Assembly (NCBI GenBank): GCA_018398815.1
Contig: CM031595.1
Coordinates: 42,800,954-42,864,953, forward strand
Origin: Conus ventricosus
Lineage: Eukaryota; Mollusca; Gastropoda; Neogastropoda; Conidae
Length of the DNA: 64,000 nucleotides
Direction: 5' to 3'
The position numbers were made by a program, and so were the translations under genes. The notes under the pieces are model-generated. The model was not told the origin of the DNA and ran no database searches. It worked only from the letters and a program-made list of their open reading frames with translations. This document shows positions 34,920 through 46,817 of this stretch, in pieces; positions within the stretch are counted from its first letter, which is position 1; every line of letters begins with the position of its first letter.

Positions 34920-36990
34920 TGTTATTTCTGTCTGTTTAAGACATACCTAGCTGCTCTCCGAATCTTCTCAATGTTCAGAGAGAGTCTGGTGCTGTGGGGG
35001 TCCCAAACAGTGTTGGCATACTCAAAAAGCGGATGAGCCAGAACCTTGTACGCCACCGCTTTGATTTTGTTGGATCTGATTTTCATTTTTTTCCCCCTCA
35101 GGAAGCCCAGGATTTTGTTAGCCTTGGCACAGATATTGTTGACACGCACCACTCCCCCCTTCATCCATCAATGAATTGATTGCAGAATGACCCCAGGTAC
35201 TTTGAGGGTGTGTTCAGGGAGAATATAGCAGGATTGTTCTTTCAGTGATTTACTACCACGGGACACCAGCAGTTGAACGCATTTTTTTTTTTTTTTTTTT
35301 TTTTTTGCGGATGAAACACTGTGTTCCACTCGCTCTCCCAGACTTAATTTGGGGAGGTCCTCCTGTAGTTTGCAAGGATCGCTGGCGCAGGTGACAAAGC
35401 GGTAGACTGCGAAAAGCCTGGATGGAAGGGAAGCGATAGATAGCTCGTCGTCAATATAGACAAAGAGAAGGTAAGGCCTAAGAACAGACTTCACACTGAC
35501 AGCGCCAGTCTGGGAGTCGTCGACCACTACTGCCTGTTTGCGGTCACTAAGAAAGTGTGCAATCCAGCTGTTGATACTTCTTTGGACGCCGCAGTGAATT
35601 AGCTTGTGTTAGAAGGCTCTGTTTGACCTTGTCAAATGCTTTGGTAAAGTTCACAATGATGACATCAGCCACAACACCATTTCCATCGCTGCAGCCTTCT
35701 TCGATGAATTCGAGTAGCTCGGTTTCGCAGGAGCTGTGTTTGAGGAAGCCGTTTAGCTGACTGGACGGGATACTGTGCCCCTCATGCTGTGGCATGATAA
35801 CACCCACAAGAATGTGCTCAAGAACCTTTCATACGATGCTGGTGTGGGAGATAGGTCTGTGGCTATGTGTCTTGTAGTGTTGTCCCTTTATTTGGGGGGG
35901 GGGGGGGGGGGGGGGAGAGATGTCATTAACGGTTCCTTCAGTCCCTGGGGACTTCGCCTGCTTGGAGAGATGAGAGACAGTTGCGAGAACGAGACCGATT
36001 TCTGTGGCCAGCTTCTTCAATGTGCGAGGGTTGATGCTATCCGGTCCAGCCCCTTTAGTGCAGCTCAGTTTGACCGACAGCCTTTCTACACATCTGATGC
36101 CGATGTTGATGTTGTACATGGGTGGTAAGCCATTCCTTGAGTCAGGAATTGTACATTCTACTCCTGAACTCATCCTCTGAGCAGTTGGTATCCTTGCTGA
36201 ATGCTGTGTCAAACTGGGTGTTCAGTATTTCAGCCTTCTGTTTCGGGTCTGTGATGAGCCTTTCACTGGACTTAGGCGCTGGGATTCCCGTGGTTGTGGA
36301 GCATCTGTGCTTCATGTAAGACCAAAGCGCTCCAGCTTGGTCTGGAGCCTTCTTCAAAGCTATGGGGGAGAACGGGTTTTCGGAGTCAAGCCAATAGGAA
36401 CGGCATGGCTGCTTCTAGATCTCCCTGCTGTGTTTGTCTACAACCACTTCCAGTTCCTTGTTTCCAGTCTTGATCTGCTTATAAAACCACTCCCGTTTCC
36501 TCATAAGGTTGCTTAGGTCCAGGGTGCTCGGGGGTAGGAATCTTTGCATCTGGGCATCAACATCTGCCAAGACATAGTGTCTTTGAGGGTATTCTTGAAT
36601 TTTGTTTTCACTGTTGAGAAGTCACTGGGAGAGCTGAAGTCTTGTTGCAAAGCCACCATCTCCTTTCATGGCCTTCCAGTTTATTCTTCCGTATAGGAGG
36701 ATGGGATGATGTGCGTTCAGCAGTGGGTTAGATCATGTCTTGTTCTCGAAGTGCACAATGTGGTGATAAGATAAGCCAGGGATGACTACTATTCTTGAGA
36801 TGGGGGGGGGGGGGGGGGTAAGTTTGTAATGACCAAGTCAAGGATATTGTCGAGGCGTCTGGGCTCCTATACTATTTGGTCAGGGCCTGTGTCGCACAGG
36901 AGGTCAATAAATTTCTGGTGCAGAGAACGGTAGATGGGGCAAGGCTCCATAGCAATATTTTCCAGTCCCATGACGGAAAGTTAAAGTCAC
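34920..36990 (-). mobile_element. degenerate CR1/jockey-like LINE (endonuclease end + reverse transcriptase)
   Basis: Minus strand, from high to low coordinates: endonuclease end GDFNFPSWDWK near 36985, then RRLDNILDLVITNL; inter-domain blocks DQAGALWSYMKHRC and GAGPDSINPRTLKKLA; reverse-transcriptase block VNFTKAFDKV near 35640; and the thumb-like LAHPLFEYANTVWDPH, IRRAARYVL near 34930. Many frameshifts and stops. Poly(C) runs at 36802-36818 and 35894-35915 (G on the plus strand) and a poly(T) at 35281-35306 interrupt the frame. Confidence 0.85.
35894..35915 (+). repeat. poly(G) tract, 22 bp, inside LINE coding sequence
   Basis: In the LINE sense it replaces the residues usual just before the KG..YRPIS block with a proline run. 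Confidence 0.92.
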
Positions 36991-38280
36991 CGGGGGAGCA
37001 AAGGCACTGGGGAACACAGAGCTATGGGACCATAGACATAGGAGAATATAGAGCCAGGGAAGACAGAAATGAGCACCATGACCACGCAGATTGTCCACGA
37101 TCCTTTCAGAGACATGTAGGACAAACCTATAAAAAGTTTTGAACTACATTACATTCAAAACCCTTTCGTTATTGTCTCTAAACATTTGGTGTTATTTCAT
37201 CACAGATGCCCCTTCCTAAAATAGATGCTCAAATGAGCCGGACGCGTATTATTTCGATAGAAGGCATAGACAATGACTATGCTGTACACATTTTGGAAAG
37301 GTTGGCTTGATTTGTTCAATGGAACTGTAGAGAAATGTTTTGATTAACCTAGTGACCATCTTTTGGAAAAGAAGAAAATTCCAACGGGTACAATTTGGGA
37401 CAAATTATTCAGATGACTTTTTTCTCTCGGGCCTGATTTATTTTTGGACGTATCAAGAAAGAGTCGCATACATGTCTGTCTTGTAGTCTTAGATCAGAAT
37501 GGAAATCCTCATTGATCAATATACAAAAGAATGTCATATGTTGGAGCCCTGCCCTGTTCTTGTGATGATCTCAGATTCGATTCCCCTTCCACACCCGTGC
37601 GTGTGACCTCACGCCAAAATCTTCAGTGTCAGCTTCATTATACGGCATGCTTTCACCCAAAATGTGCAAACCTACGACCACTGTCACGCTTTGAAAGGGA
37701 AAAAAACAAGACAACCCGATCTGTTGCTAAAATGTAAGAAATAAAAGAGTATGTGTCAACAACAAGGAAACCGCCGACAAGCAGTCAAATCTAGCACATC
37801 AATCTAATCTGACTCCACCCTCCACCAGACTCAACACACCTGCTGTGCCTGAAACTCCCAGTCAACTACGAGGGTATTGTTATAATTTGAAAGGCAGGAG
37901 AGCGCAGAGAAAGATTTGTGTATCAGAGCTTCAAATATCACGATTACATTTAAGGAGAGCACATACAATGGCGTTGCTATGATTTATGAGTGTGGAGAGC
38001 GCAGAGGAAGATACTGTATCAATTTCAAATGTCACGGATACACACACAGAGTGTTCTCTCTGTCATCATTCGATTACCGATTGCTTTGACGCGAAGTATG
38101 ACTTCAGTTTGAGTTCATCAGATCAGCCCATGTATTGATTTATACACCGAGGACAGAAACAAAGGTTAAAAGGAAGCTGAGGTTGAGAAGAATAATTGCA
38201 CAAACACAAATGCTCTTACTATGAAAAGAAACTACACCCTGAAGAGTTTTAAACGTTCACTGTTTATGAATAGTGCATTT
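36991..38280. other. intergenic, tandem duplication at 37897-38040
   Basis: GGAGAGCGCAGAG(A/G)AAGAT with downstream TATCA, TTCAAAT(A/G)TCACG occurs twice with a 97-bp offset (37897 and 37994). No gene recognised. Confidence 0.55.
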
Positions 38281-38400
<120 letters not shown>

Positions 38401-38667
38401 ATACAAACGCCCAGTGATCAACAATTTTGAACTTTTTGTTTAAGTATAAGCTATCGTTCATTAGATTGTGATGAAAGAAGAGAACTTTGGATTTAAAGAA
38501 AGAAAATTGCACATGACACAGGAAAGAAATCAATGGATCCTTGATTGGAAGAAAGAAGAGTGGCAACAAGCGAAACCCATAGAACTTAGAGGCCACGATT
38601 TAAATACTGGAACACAAGAGCTGAGCTGACTCAAGTACTTCTTCTTCGTTATCTGCCCGCCTTCATC

Positions 38668-38670
<3 letters not shown>

Positions 38671-38706
<36 letters not shown>
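38671..38706 (+). repeat. (TAG)n, LINE 3' terminus
   Basis: Twelve TAG units; on the minus strand it is the (CTA)n tail of the LINE. Confidence 0.95.
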
Positions 38707-38965
38707 GGACTGGCTTCATTAGCCTAGACCTCGCGGTCTATCATGTGTCCCCTCTAAATTTCTTCACTTTTTGGGTCATATGGCATGCTACAATTAATAT
38801 CTTCATTGCAATCCATCATAGTCATGAAACAATTCTCTAAATTTTGAATCATTATCTAGAAAATTCTTGAAAGTATTAATATCAGGTGCAAATTTAATGG
38901 TAGTAGGTATTTCATTCCAGTGGTTAGCAACTCTATAAGAAAATGAAAATTTACGTTGATTAGTG

Positions 38966-40009
38966 TTACAGTGCTTTATAAAAAATCTTTCCTTCAGAGT
39001 TTCTAGTACTCGAAGTTTGTGCAGCAGAAAAGAATGTCTCAATGTCAATATCATCATAGCCATTAAAGATCTTATAAACTTGAATTAGGTCACCTCTGAT
39101 CCTTCTTCCCCTCAGCGAGTGCAGATTCAAATATTTCAATCTTTCATTATATGATAAGTTTTTGCAATGCTTCAGCAATTTGGTAGCTCGTCTTTGAACC
39201 TTTTCTAACATTATTGATTGACGCTTTAAAAAAGGGCTCCAAATCACATTAGCATACTCCAAATGTGGCCTGACAAAAGCTTTGTATAATTTCAAAAAAG
39301 TATCTTTATCTAAATAAGTAAAACTCCTTTTTATGATACCTAACATCTGGTTAGCTTTATTTACCACTCTCTGTAAGTGAGGGTCAAATGACAACCTGCT
39401 ATCGAAGGTAACACCCAAGTCTTTTTCTTCAGTAAGAGCCTCTACTTGGTGATAAACATCATTCTCCATCATTTTATATTCATTATTTTGATTATTATTC
39501 CTGACGTGCAATACACCACACTTGGTCATGTTGAAATACAGATTCCACGACTCAGACCACTCTTGCAGTTTGTAGATATCGTTTTGAATACAAGTACTCT
39601 TTGATGTACAATTGTAAATCTTAGTATCATCTGCGAATATTTTACATGGACTGACAAGGTTATCTGGTAGATCATTTATAAAAATAGTGAAAAGAACCGG
39701 TCCCAGTATACTTCCTTGAGGGATACTACTAAGTACATTACATTTCTTTGATTTGGCTGCCCCTACTCTGACTTGTTGAGTTCTATCACTCAGAAAGTTT
39801 TTGATCCATTTTAATAAGATGCCACCAATACCGTACGCTGCTAGCTTTATAAGGAGTCTCTTATGCGGAACCGTATCAAAAGCTTTTCTAAAATCCATGT
39901 ATATGATATCAATTCCTTGTCTGCCATCTAGCATTGTTGTTGTATATCCTCCATAACCTCTAACAGCTGTGTGACACATGATCGTTTTTTTCGAAAACCA
40001 TGCTGACAT
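38966..40009 (-). pseudogene. LINE reverse transcriptase C-terminal half
   Basis: 348 open codons covering the palm with the catalytic FADD motif, the thumb and C-terminal region. It is separated from the upstream half by the array at 40098-41499 plus a frameshift just after the split (YSKCQHGFRKK... region, about 39925). Confidence 0.9.
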
Positions 40010-40010
40010 T

Positions 40011-40097
40011 TAGAATATAAATTATTATCTGTAAAATAGGAGACCATTGAGTCTCTGACAATACTTTCTAAAACCTTGCATAAGATACAAGTAAGAC
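40011..40097 (-). repeat. 87-bp flanking duplication, left copy
   Basis: LINE coding sequence starting TAGAATATAAATTATTATCT and ending GATACAAGTAAGAC. It is repeated exactly at 41500-41586 on the other side of the 511-bp array. Confidence 0.95.
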
Positions 40098-41499
40098 CGT
40101 ATGGCGAAAGCTTGGCTGTGTCTGGAGTGGCACTGTCTTCATCTGTCTGTGGGCAGGGGTGGTTGGGTCTATGGGGTGTGCTCGGCAGCTGGAGGGTGGT
40201 GTTTTTCGCCGGTGGGCTCTACAGTCATGAAATACGGGCTGGTACACCCATGGGGATGCTACTTTAAGGCTGTTATGAGCTGCATCCTGTAGTCTGATTT
40301 ACCTCTGTTCAGGAGCAGTTATGTCCCTTGATATCTTAATGGAGTGTCCTGCGCGTGCCTGTACCTATCGTCAACACAGCGCAGGCCTCCAAGGGCGGTA
40401 CAGGACTGCTCTAAAGGCAGGTGAAGACAGTGCTTCTCTGGGTCCTCCCCAGCACCTTCGGGTGTTTCTTTTTCTTCTTTGCCTTAACTAGGCTGACCCT
40501 GGAGAAAGGTCCAGTGACGGTGAGGAAAGACCCACTGACCACAGGGAAAGTCCTGATGACAGTGGGAAAGACTACAACTTTGGATTCTCTCTTGAGGGCA
40601 CATAAGACCGTATGGCGAAAGCTTGGCTGTGTCTGGAGTGGCACTGTCTTCATCTGTCCGTGGGCAGGGGTGGTTGGGTCTGTGGGGTGTGCTCGGCAGC
40701 TGGAGGGTGGTGTTTTTCGCCGGTGGGCTCTGCAGTCATGAAATACGGGCTGGTACACCCATGGGGATGCTACTTTAAGGCTGTTATGAGCTGCATCCTG
40801 TAGTCTGATTTACCTCTGTTCAGGAGCAGTTATGTCCCTTGATATCTTAATGGAGTGTCCTGCGCGTGCCTGTACCTATCGTCAACACAGCGCAGGCCTC
40901 CAAGGGTGGTACAGGACTGCTCTAAAGGCAGGTGAAGACAGTGCTTCTCTGGGTCCTCCCCAGCACCTTCGGGTGTTTCTTTTTCTTCTTTGCCTTAACT
41001 AGGCTGACCCTGGAGAAAGGTCCAGTGATGGTGAGGAAAGACCCACTGACCACAGGGAAAGTCCTGATGACAGTGGGAAAGACTACAACTTTGGATTCTC
41101 TCTTGAGGGCACATAAGACCGTATGGCGAAAGCTTGGCTGTGTCTGGAGTGGCACTGTCTTCATCTGTCTGTGGGCAGGGGTGGTTGGGTCTGTGGGGTG
41201 TGCTCGGCAGCTGGAGGGTGGTGTTTTTCGCCGGTGGGCTCTGCAGTCATGAAATACGGGCTGGTACACCCATGGGGATGCTACTTTAAGGCTGTTATGA
41301 GCTGCATCCTGTAGTCTGATTTACCTCTGTTCAGGAGCAGTTATGTCCCTTGATATCTTAATGGAGTGTCCTGCGCGTGCCTGTACCTATCGTCAACACA
41401 GCGCAGGCCTCCAAGGGTGGTACAGGACTGCTCTAAAGGCAGGTGAAGACAGTGCTTCTCTGGGTCCTCCCCAGCACCTTCGGGTGTTTCTTTTTCTTC
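40098..41499 (+). repeat. 511-bp-period tandem array, 2.75 copies
   Basis: Units start at the CGTATGGCGAAAGCTTGGC motif at about 40098, 40609 and 41120. Copies differ by only a few substitutions, and the last copy stops in TTTCTTTTTCTTC. The array is GC-richer than its surroundings. Parallel open frames (63, 106 and 115 codons) repeat in each unit but match no family I know; I treat the array as non-coding. It interrupts the LINE and is flanked by an 87-bp direct duplication of LINE sequence. Confidence 0.95.
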
Positions 41500-41586
41500 T
41501 AGAATATAAATTATTATCTGTAAAATAGGAGACCATTGAGTCTCTGACAATACTTTCTAAAACCTTGCATAAGATACAAGTAAGAC
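41500..41586 (-). repeat. 87-bp flanking duplication, right copy
   Basis: Identical to 40011-40097 by inspection. Confidence 0.95.
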
Positions 41587-42566
41587 TTACAGGTCTGTAG
41601 TTGCTCGGTTCACATTTTGTACCTTTCTTAAAAATCGCTGTCACCTCTGCCGTTTTCCAGTCTTCAGGTAATACACCAGTTTCAAGTGTCTTATTAAAAA
41701 ATGAACACAGTGGAACAGATAGTTCCTCACATAGCTCTTTTAGTACCCTTGGTGGCAATAAATCAGGACCCTGTGCCTTATTTGGGTTAAGTTGTTTTAA
41801 TTTACTCTCCACAGCTTTGGGAGTTACTCGAATTTCTGTTAACATTACCCCATTTGAATAACATCCTTCTCTCAAGTCCGGAATGTCGCATAAATTTTCT
41901 TGGGTAAATACACTTGAAAAAAATGTATTTAACATTTGAGCCTTATCCATGTCATCCACCGCAAATGTACCATCAGGTCTCTTATACCTGTACTCATTTT
42001 CATTTGCTGTTGCACATACCTCCAAAACTTTTTTGGATTTATTTTACCTTCATTGGCGATCTGCTTCTCATAATCTCTTCTTATTCTTTTTAACAACTTT
42101 TTACATTTGTTTCTTTCCTTTATGTATTTCAGATAAGCATAACCTGATTTAGTGGTAAGGTATCTTTTGAATAGTTTATATTTCTTTTTGATACATCTGA
42201 ACGCTGTCTTATTCATCCATACAGGTTGTACTTTTTTAGTATCCCTAACTTTAACTTTAGGGATACATTTCTCCATACCATTATGCAGTAATCTTTTTAT
42301 GTAGTTCCAACTCTCTTCGCTATTCATTTCTGACATCACAGACCAATCATGATCATCATCAAGCTGAATATTCTGGCATCTACAAAAGTACTGGTCCGTG
42401 AGATCCAAACAATACTATTAGGAGCAATCTGTTGAACTTCCTCTTTAACAGGCATGAGTCAGCGAGTATAGTTACGCTGTTGAACTGCCTCTTAAACAGG
42501 TATAGGTCTCCCAGACTTATGAAATATGAATCAGTGGATAAATGACGGAGAAACATAGTGGTCAAT

Positions 42567-42640
42567 TTGCGTGTGTATGTGTGTGTGTGTGTGTGCGAGT
42601 GCGAGCGTGAGCGTGCGTGGGTATGTGTGTGTGTAGAACT
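42567..42640 (+). repeat. (TG)n-rich microsatellite
   Basis: TG run with GCGAG interruptions. Confidence 0.9.
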
Positions 42641-43014
42641 TGTAAAGTGAGAACTATCAAGACTGTATAAATGGCGATATTTTTGTTGCTCCAGATCTTT
42701 TCATATCCCCTTTTCTTTTACTCAAAAATCCTGGCATATTCTACCAACAGATTAGTTTTTCTTTCTTTAATACACTAGACTTTGTAAAGAGTTGTTTAAA
42801 AAGAAAGCAATGTTTCACCTGTAGAATTCTCCTCCCCCTTCCCCCAAAAAAAACAAGGGCATGTAAAAATGTTGAAAAGAAGAGCTTTATAATTTCACAA
42901 AAGCAGTTTATAATGTTAAAATTGCACGCATAAACTTTTATGTTTTAAATGATAACCTAACTGAAAAGTATTTGAAACTCAGATTGACACATTTGTGGGG
43001 GTTTACATAGATGT

Positions 43015-43124
43015 GTGCAAGCATCAGTGTGTGTGTACACAAGAGTGTGCGAGCATCAAAATGAATATGCTGTACAATTCCTGTCCTGTGTGTGTGTGTG
43101 TGTGTGCGTGTGTGTGCATTTGCA

Positions 43125-43163
<39 letters not shown>

Positions 43164-43325
43164 GTGTGCGCACACACATGCATGTGTGTGTGCGTTTGTG
43201 CGCGTGCATGTGGTCTGTGTGTGTGTTTGTGTGTGTGTGTGTGTGGCGCGCACACACGCATGTGTGTGTGCGTTTGTGCACGTGGTCTGTGTGTGTGTGT
43301 GTATGTGTGTGTGTGTGTACACTTG
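43015..43325 (+). repeat. long compound (TG)n tract with internal inverted repeats
   Basis: TG-rich block containing GTGTGTGCGCACACAC-type alternation at about 43153-43180 and 43240-43260, plus a partial duplication (CATGTGTGTGTGCGTTTGTG twice). Alternating purine-pyrimidine; open frames are dipeptide artefacts. Confidence 0.93.
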
Positions 43326-43329
43326 CACG

Positions 43330-45100
43330 GTTTTTAATACACACAAGCTTTCACCGACATTGTCCACAGATCAATACACATACGTGTACATACATTCGTA
43401 GCAATCCAGACGTACATGAAATTTTCTTTAAAGATTTATTATTTCTACACGTGTTCTATACCATTTAGAACAGTGACACCACCACAATATACATCTAAAA
43501 TCAAAGAGAAAATCACTCAAACGAAGAATCAACAAAAAAACGTATGCACATAAGTTTACCTTTTTTAATATTAAAAAACACATATCTTCTCAATCAATAA
43601 CTCAAATGACAAACATCTGATAAACATGTTGCACAAACTGCCTCGACAAATACCTACAATGCATAAAACACAAACAATCTGACAAATCAGAAAGCAAGTT
43701 TTAGGTTTCAAGTTTTAAATCATTATAGCCAGCTGATGACATGGTGCCTTTCAGGGCTGTCCAACTCAACAGGAAAAAATATAACATCACAAAGTCACGC
43801 ATAAATTCTTGTGGCAAAGCTGCTCATCCCTGCAAATATATTTTCAACATAATTGTTTTCCATATTACACCATCTCCTTTCAACTGTACGCTATAAAGTA
43901 CAGAAAGCTTTTCCATGTGTACAAATCAACAGATTCTTTGTTTTTTCCTCAAAACCAGTTAATTGAAACACTCTTCTTCTTCACACAAAGATATGCTGTA
44001 AACTACTTGAGCAATACACTGGCATGAAATGAGCAATGCAGAATCTTAACTGCTCTTTAAAAGGAACATCAGTCAAAGAGAACATGGGATGGAAGATTTA
44101 ACTTTCAGCGAAGAAGGAAAGAAATTCTGTTTCTTCTGTTTTGAGATCTTCTGCAGAAAGTGCTGGAACTGTAATGACAAGTGCCACATACCACCTAACG
44201 TCAAAAAATGTTAGAACTGGAAAGCACACAGGCAAAAAACAACAACAACAAAAAACAACAACAAAGAAGACAAAAGAACCCATAATTCTTGGAATGAAAT
44301 GGAATGAATAATCAAAATTGCTACCAGTTCCGAAAGGGTTTCTTGACCACAAAAAAGAATTTGTTTATTCATGTTCATCTCACCCCCTTTTAACAATGGT
44401 AATTCACCCTTTGCAATATAGGGAGAGAATGAAATGTTAAAAACCATCAAATGACAGATAAATCATTACTAAATGCTTTAAATCTTAACATATTTTCCAC
44501 CATATACGACCCTCAAAAAGCCCTTCCTACTCATCAGCATGTCTCCACTGGCCTTCTTCAACCCCTCACCCCCCTCCCTCCACATTCCTTCTTCTGTCTT
44601 ATGAAGCCATGTTTCCAACAGATCACATGCTGCTAAACATTTAATGTCCTCAAACAATCATGTTTTCAAGTTTTGAAAGTTAATGAACTGAAAACTGTGG
44701 TAATGAACTATCGTGTTTTCATGTTTTAAATGTTAATAAACCGAAAACTGTAGTAATGAACTGAAGTATGTATTTTGCTTACGATGGATGCTCTATTAGA
44801 ACTGATAAAATAATGTTTTGCTTTCAGCTTTAAGATCCAAAAACAAACAATGAAAACGTAGAATCAGGTACCTTATATATGTCATGCTTAACATTCATTG
44901 CGGATAACCTCTGTAGAAAATAGGGGTAAAGATTTTATTCAAAGGATCTGCATGTCATTGATTGCAACACACAAATGGCACTTGGAAAACATGATCACAG
45001 CAGTACATCAAATAAAACAATGACTATTTACATCCACATGTATACAGAGAATTCATGAATATAATTTTGTATTTGCGAGCAAAACAAATTCCATAAATTT
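43330..45100. other. intergenic AT-rich DNA with a 53-bp tandem duplication
   Basis: 44658-44763 holds two copies (offset 53) of a unit containing GTTTTC, AAnGTTAATnAAC and GAAAACTGT. No gene is recognised. Confidence 0.5.
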
Positions 45101-45103
45101 AGG

Positions 45104-45205
45104 ATTTCCCTCCATTAATATGACTGAACAATGGATGAAGGTAGAGAAAAAGAAATTTCCCTCCATTAACATGACTGAAAAATGGATGATGGTAGAGAAA
45201 ATGAA
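45104..45205 (+). repeat. 51-bp tandem duplication
   Basis: ATTTCCCTCCATTAA(T/C)ATG and its continuation AATGGATGA(A/T)GGTAGAGAAA occurs at 45104 and 45155. Confidence 0.93.
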
Positions 45206-45589
45206 GACATGAGAAATTTCGTTTTACATCAATAAATGCCTCCAAAAAAATAAGGAAAAAAGAAGTATTATTACAAACATATAACCACTAAAATTTTGAT
45301 TTTTTTTTCTGCCTCTTTAATTTTCATCACACTTTTGACAATACCTCTGCAACAATCAATGTCAAGCTGGCCAGCTTCTTTGACTAAGTTCAAAAACTCT
45401 ATTCACAAGCAAGTGAATATTGTATGAATGGTAAGCCTCTATATTCAGAAACAATTACCATGAGAATAAAAATTGTTGTCTCATACAAGTACAAACACAC
45501 ATTCATATGATTTCAGAATTAACAAAGCACATTATAACAAAGAAATGCTTGCAGTTTGTCTAGTCTTATTCATCTGTTCTGCTGTAATA

Positions 45590-45775
45590 TTAATACCTGC
45601 ATGGAGTATGTCTGTGCTCGTGTCATGCATACAGTCACATAGTATTTTAGATATGCATCATGTGACTTCCATCCCGCATGCTACCAAACCAGTCACTCAC
45701 TAAGCATCCAACACTGGATCTGAATATCTGCCTTGGTTCTTTGACTGCATGATGATCATGAGTAGGTAACACAAC
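45590..45775 (+). repeat. putative degenerate 5' LTR
   Basis: Shares ordered blocks with 49030-49205: CATGCATACAGT, TATTnTAGA(T/C)ATGCA, GACTTCCATCC, CAAACC, CACTAAG, AAGCATC, TTCTnTGACTGC and ATCAT. Ends not defined. Confidence 0.55.
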
Positions 45776-46791
45776 ATTTGGCAATGAGACTAGGCAAGAA
45801 CGGCGATCGCTTAAGAATTCCAAGTGTTCACCTACACTATGGTGAAGGCAATGTTTGTGGGAGATGGAAAAAAAAATGGCTTGCTCACATCCAACTGCTC
45901 TTCACAGCTATGAGAGACATCACTGCAGCAAAAGCTCTGCTACTCGATTATGAAGAAGTCTTCAACATATGCGACAATGTCAATAAGTATTCCAATCCTG
46001 ATCGCAGCACAGAAGTCACAATTGACCACAAGCCCGCCCATTTGGTCGCAGCTGTGTAGCCTCACAACACGGCAAGAATGACAACATCCACCTAATGACT
46101 TACGCAACGACAACAACATTCACCTCATGGCGTATGCAAGCCGAACTTTGACAGACACTGAATCATGATATTCCCAGACAGAATGTGAAGTGCTGTCAGC
46201 TGTATGGGGGGTGTAAACACTTTAGTCTGTACTTGCTTGGTCAGCACCTTACAATCTTTTCTGACCAAGAGTTCTTGAAAGAATCTACAACAACACTATG
46301 CCTCTGATCTCAGCCAGAACTAAAAGATGGAATCTCAGACTCCACCAATACAACGTCACTCTATGACTCAATCCTGGAGACAGCAACCCTGCTGATCTTC
46401 TGACCAGGAAAACCTGTGGAAAAACGTATTGTGCAAAAATGCAGATGCAACAACCAGACGAACAGCCAAGGTTGCTTTACGGCAAATCACTCAATCGCTA
46501 CAGCCATGACCTAGTAGAAATTGCCAATGCCACAGACGGTGATCTCACTCTGAATGCAGTCATCAAGTCAATGCAGACTGGATTTTGGCACATCCAGCCT
46601 ATCTTTGTTGCTGCTTTTAGCCATTAAGTTTTTCTCACACATCCCTGTTACAAGAAAATGCCTCAATCCCACTTGGCATAAAACGACACCTTTTAAACCG
46701 GAACTCCACGCTTAAAAATTTGAGACAAAAGGAGCTAACCATGCCTCCAGTCTCAGATAAGACTGACAGAGTAGTCACCCTTGGATCACTT

Positions 46792-46817
46792 CCCCCCCCC
46801 CCCCCCCCCCCCCCCCC
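46792..46817 (+). repeat. poly(C) tract, 26 bp
   Basis: Run of 26 C inside the gypsy relic, in a stretch (46640-47280) with no recognisable retroelement coding. Confidence 0.95.

Larger units (their letters stand above)
38671..42410 (-). mobile_element. CR1-like LINE split by a satellite-like array
   Basis: Minus strand: upstream segment at 42408-41929 (WNYIKRLLHNGMEKCIPKVK, VWMNKTAFRCIKKKYKLFKR), then KAQGPDLLPPRVLKEL, AEVTAIFKKGTKCEPSNYRP and SLTCILCKVLESIVRDS; interrupted at 41500 and resuming at 40097. The reverse transcriptase core follows: YMDFRKAFDTVPHKRLLIKL, SIPQGSILGPVLFTIFINDL and the catalytic FADDTKIYN, then PHLEYANVIWSPFLKR and RRATKLLKH. It ends NHWNEIPTTIKFAPDINTF, stop near 38803, and a (CTA)n 3' terminus (TAG on plus, 38671-38706). 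Two or three frameshifts are present. Confidence 0.92.

Noticed and set aside
40411..41269. Repeated 106- and 115-codon frames as a tandem gene family
   Set aside because: They repeat because the 511-bp unit repeats; neither frame matches a family or shows coding-like substitutions that I can judge.
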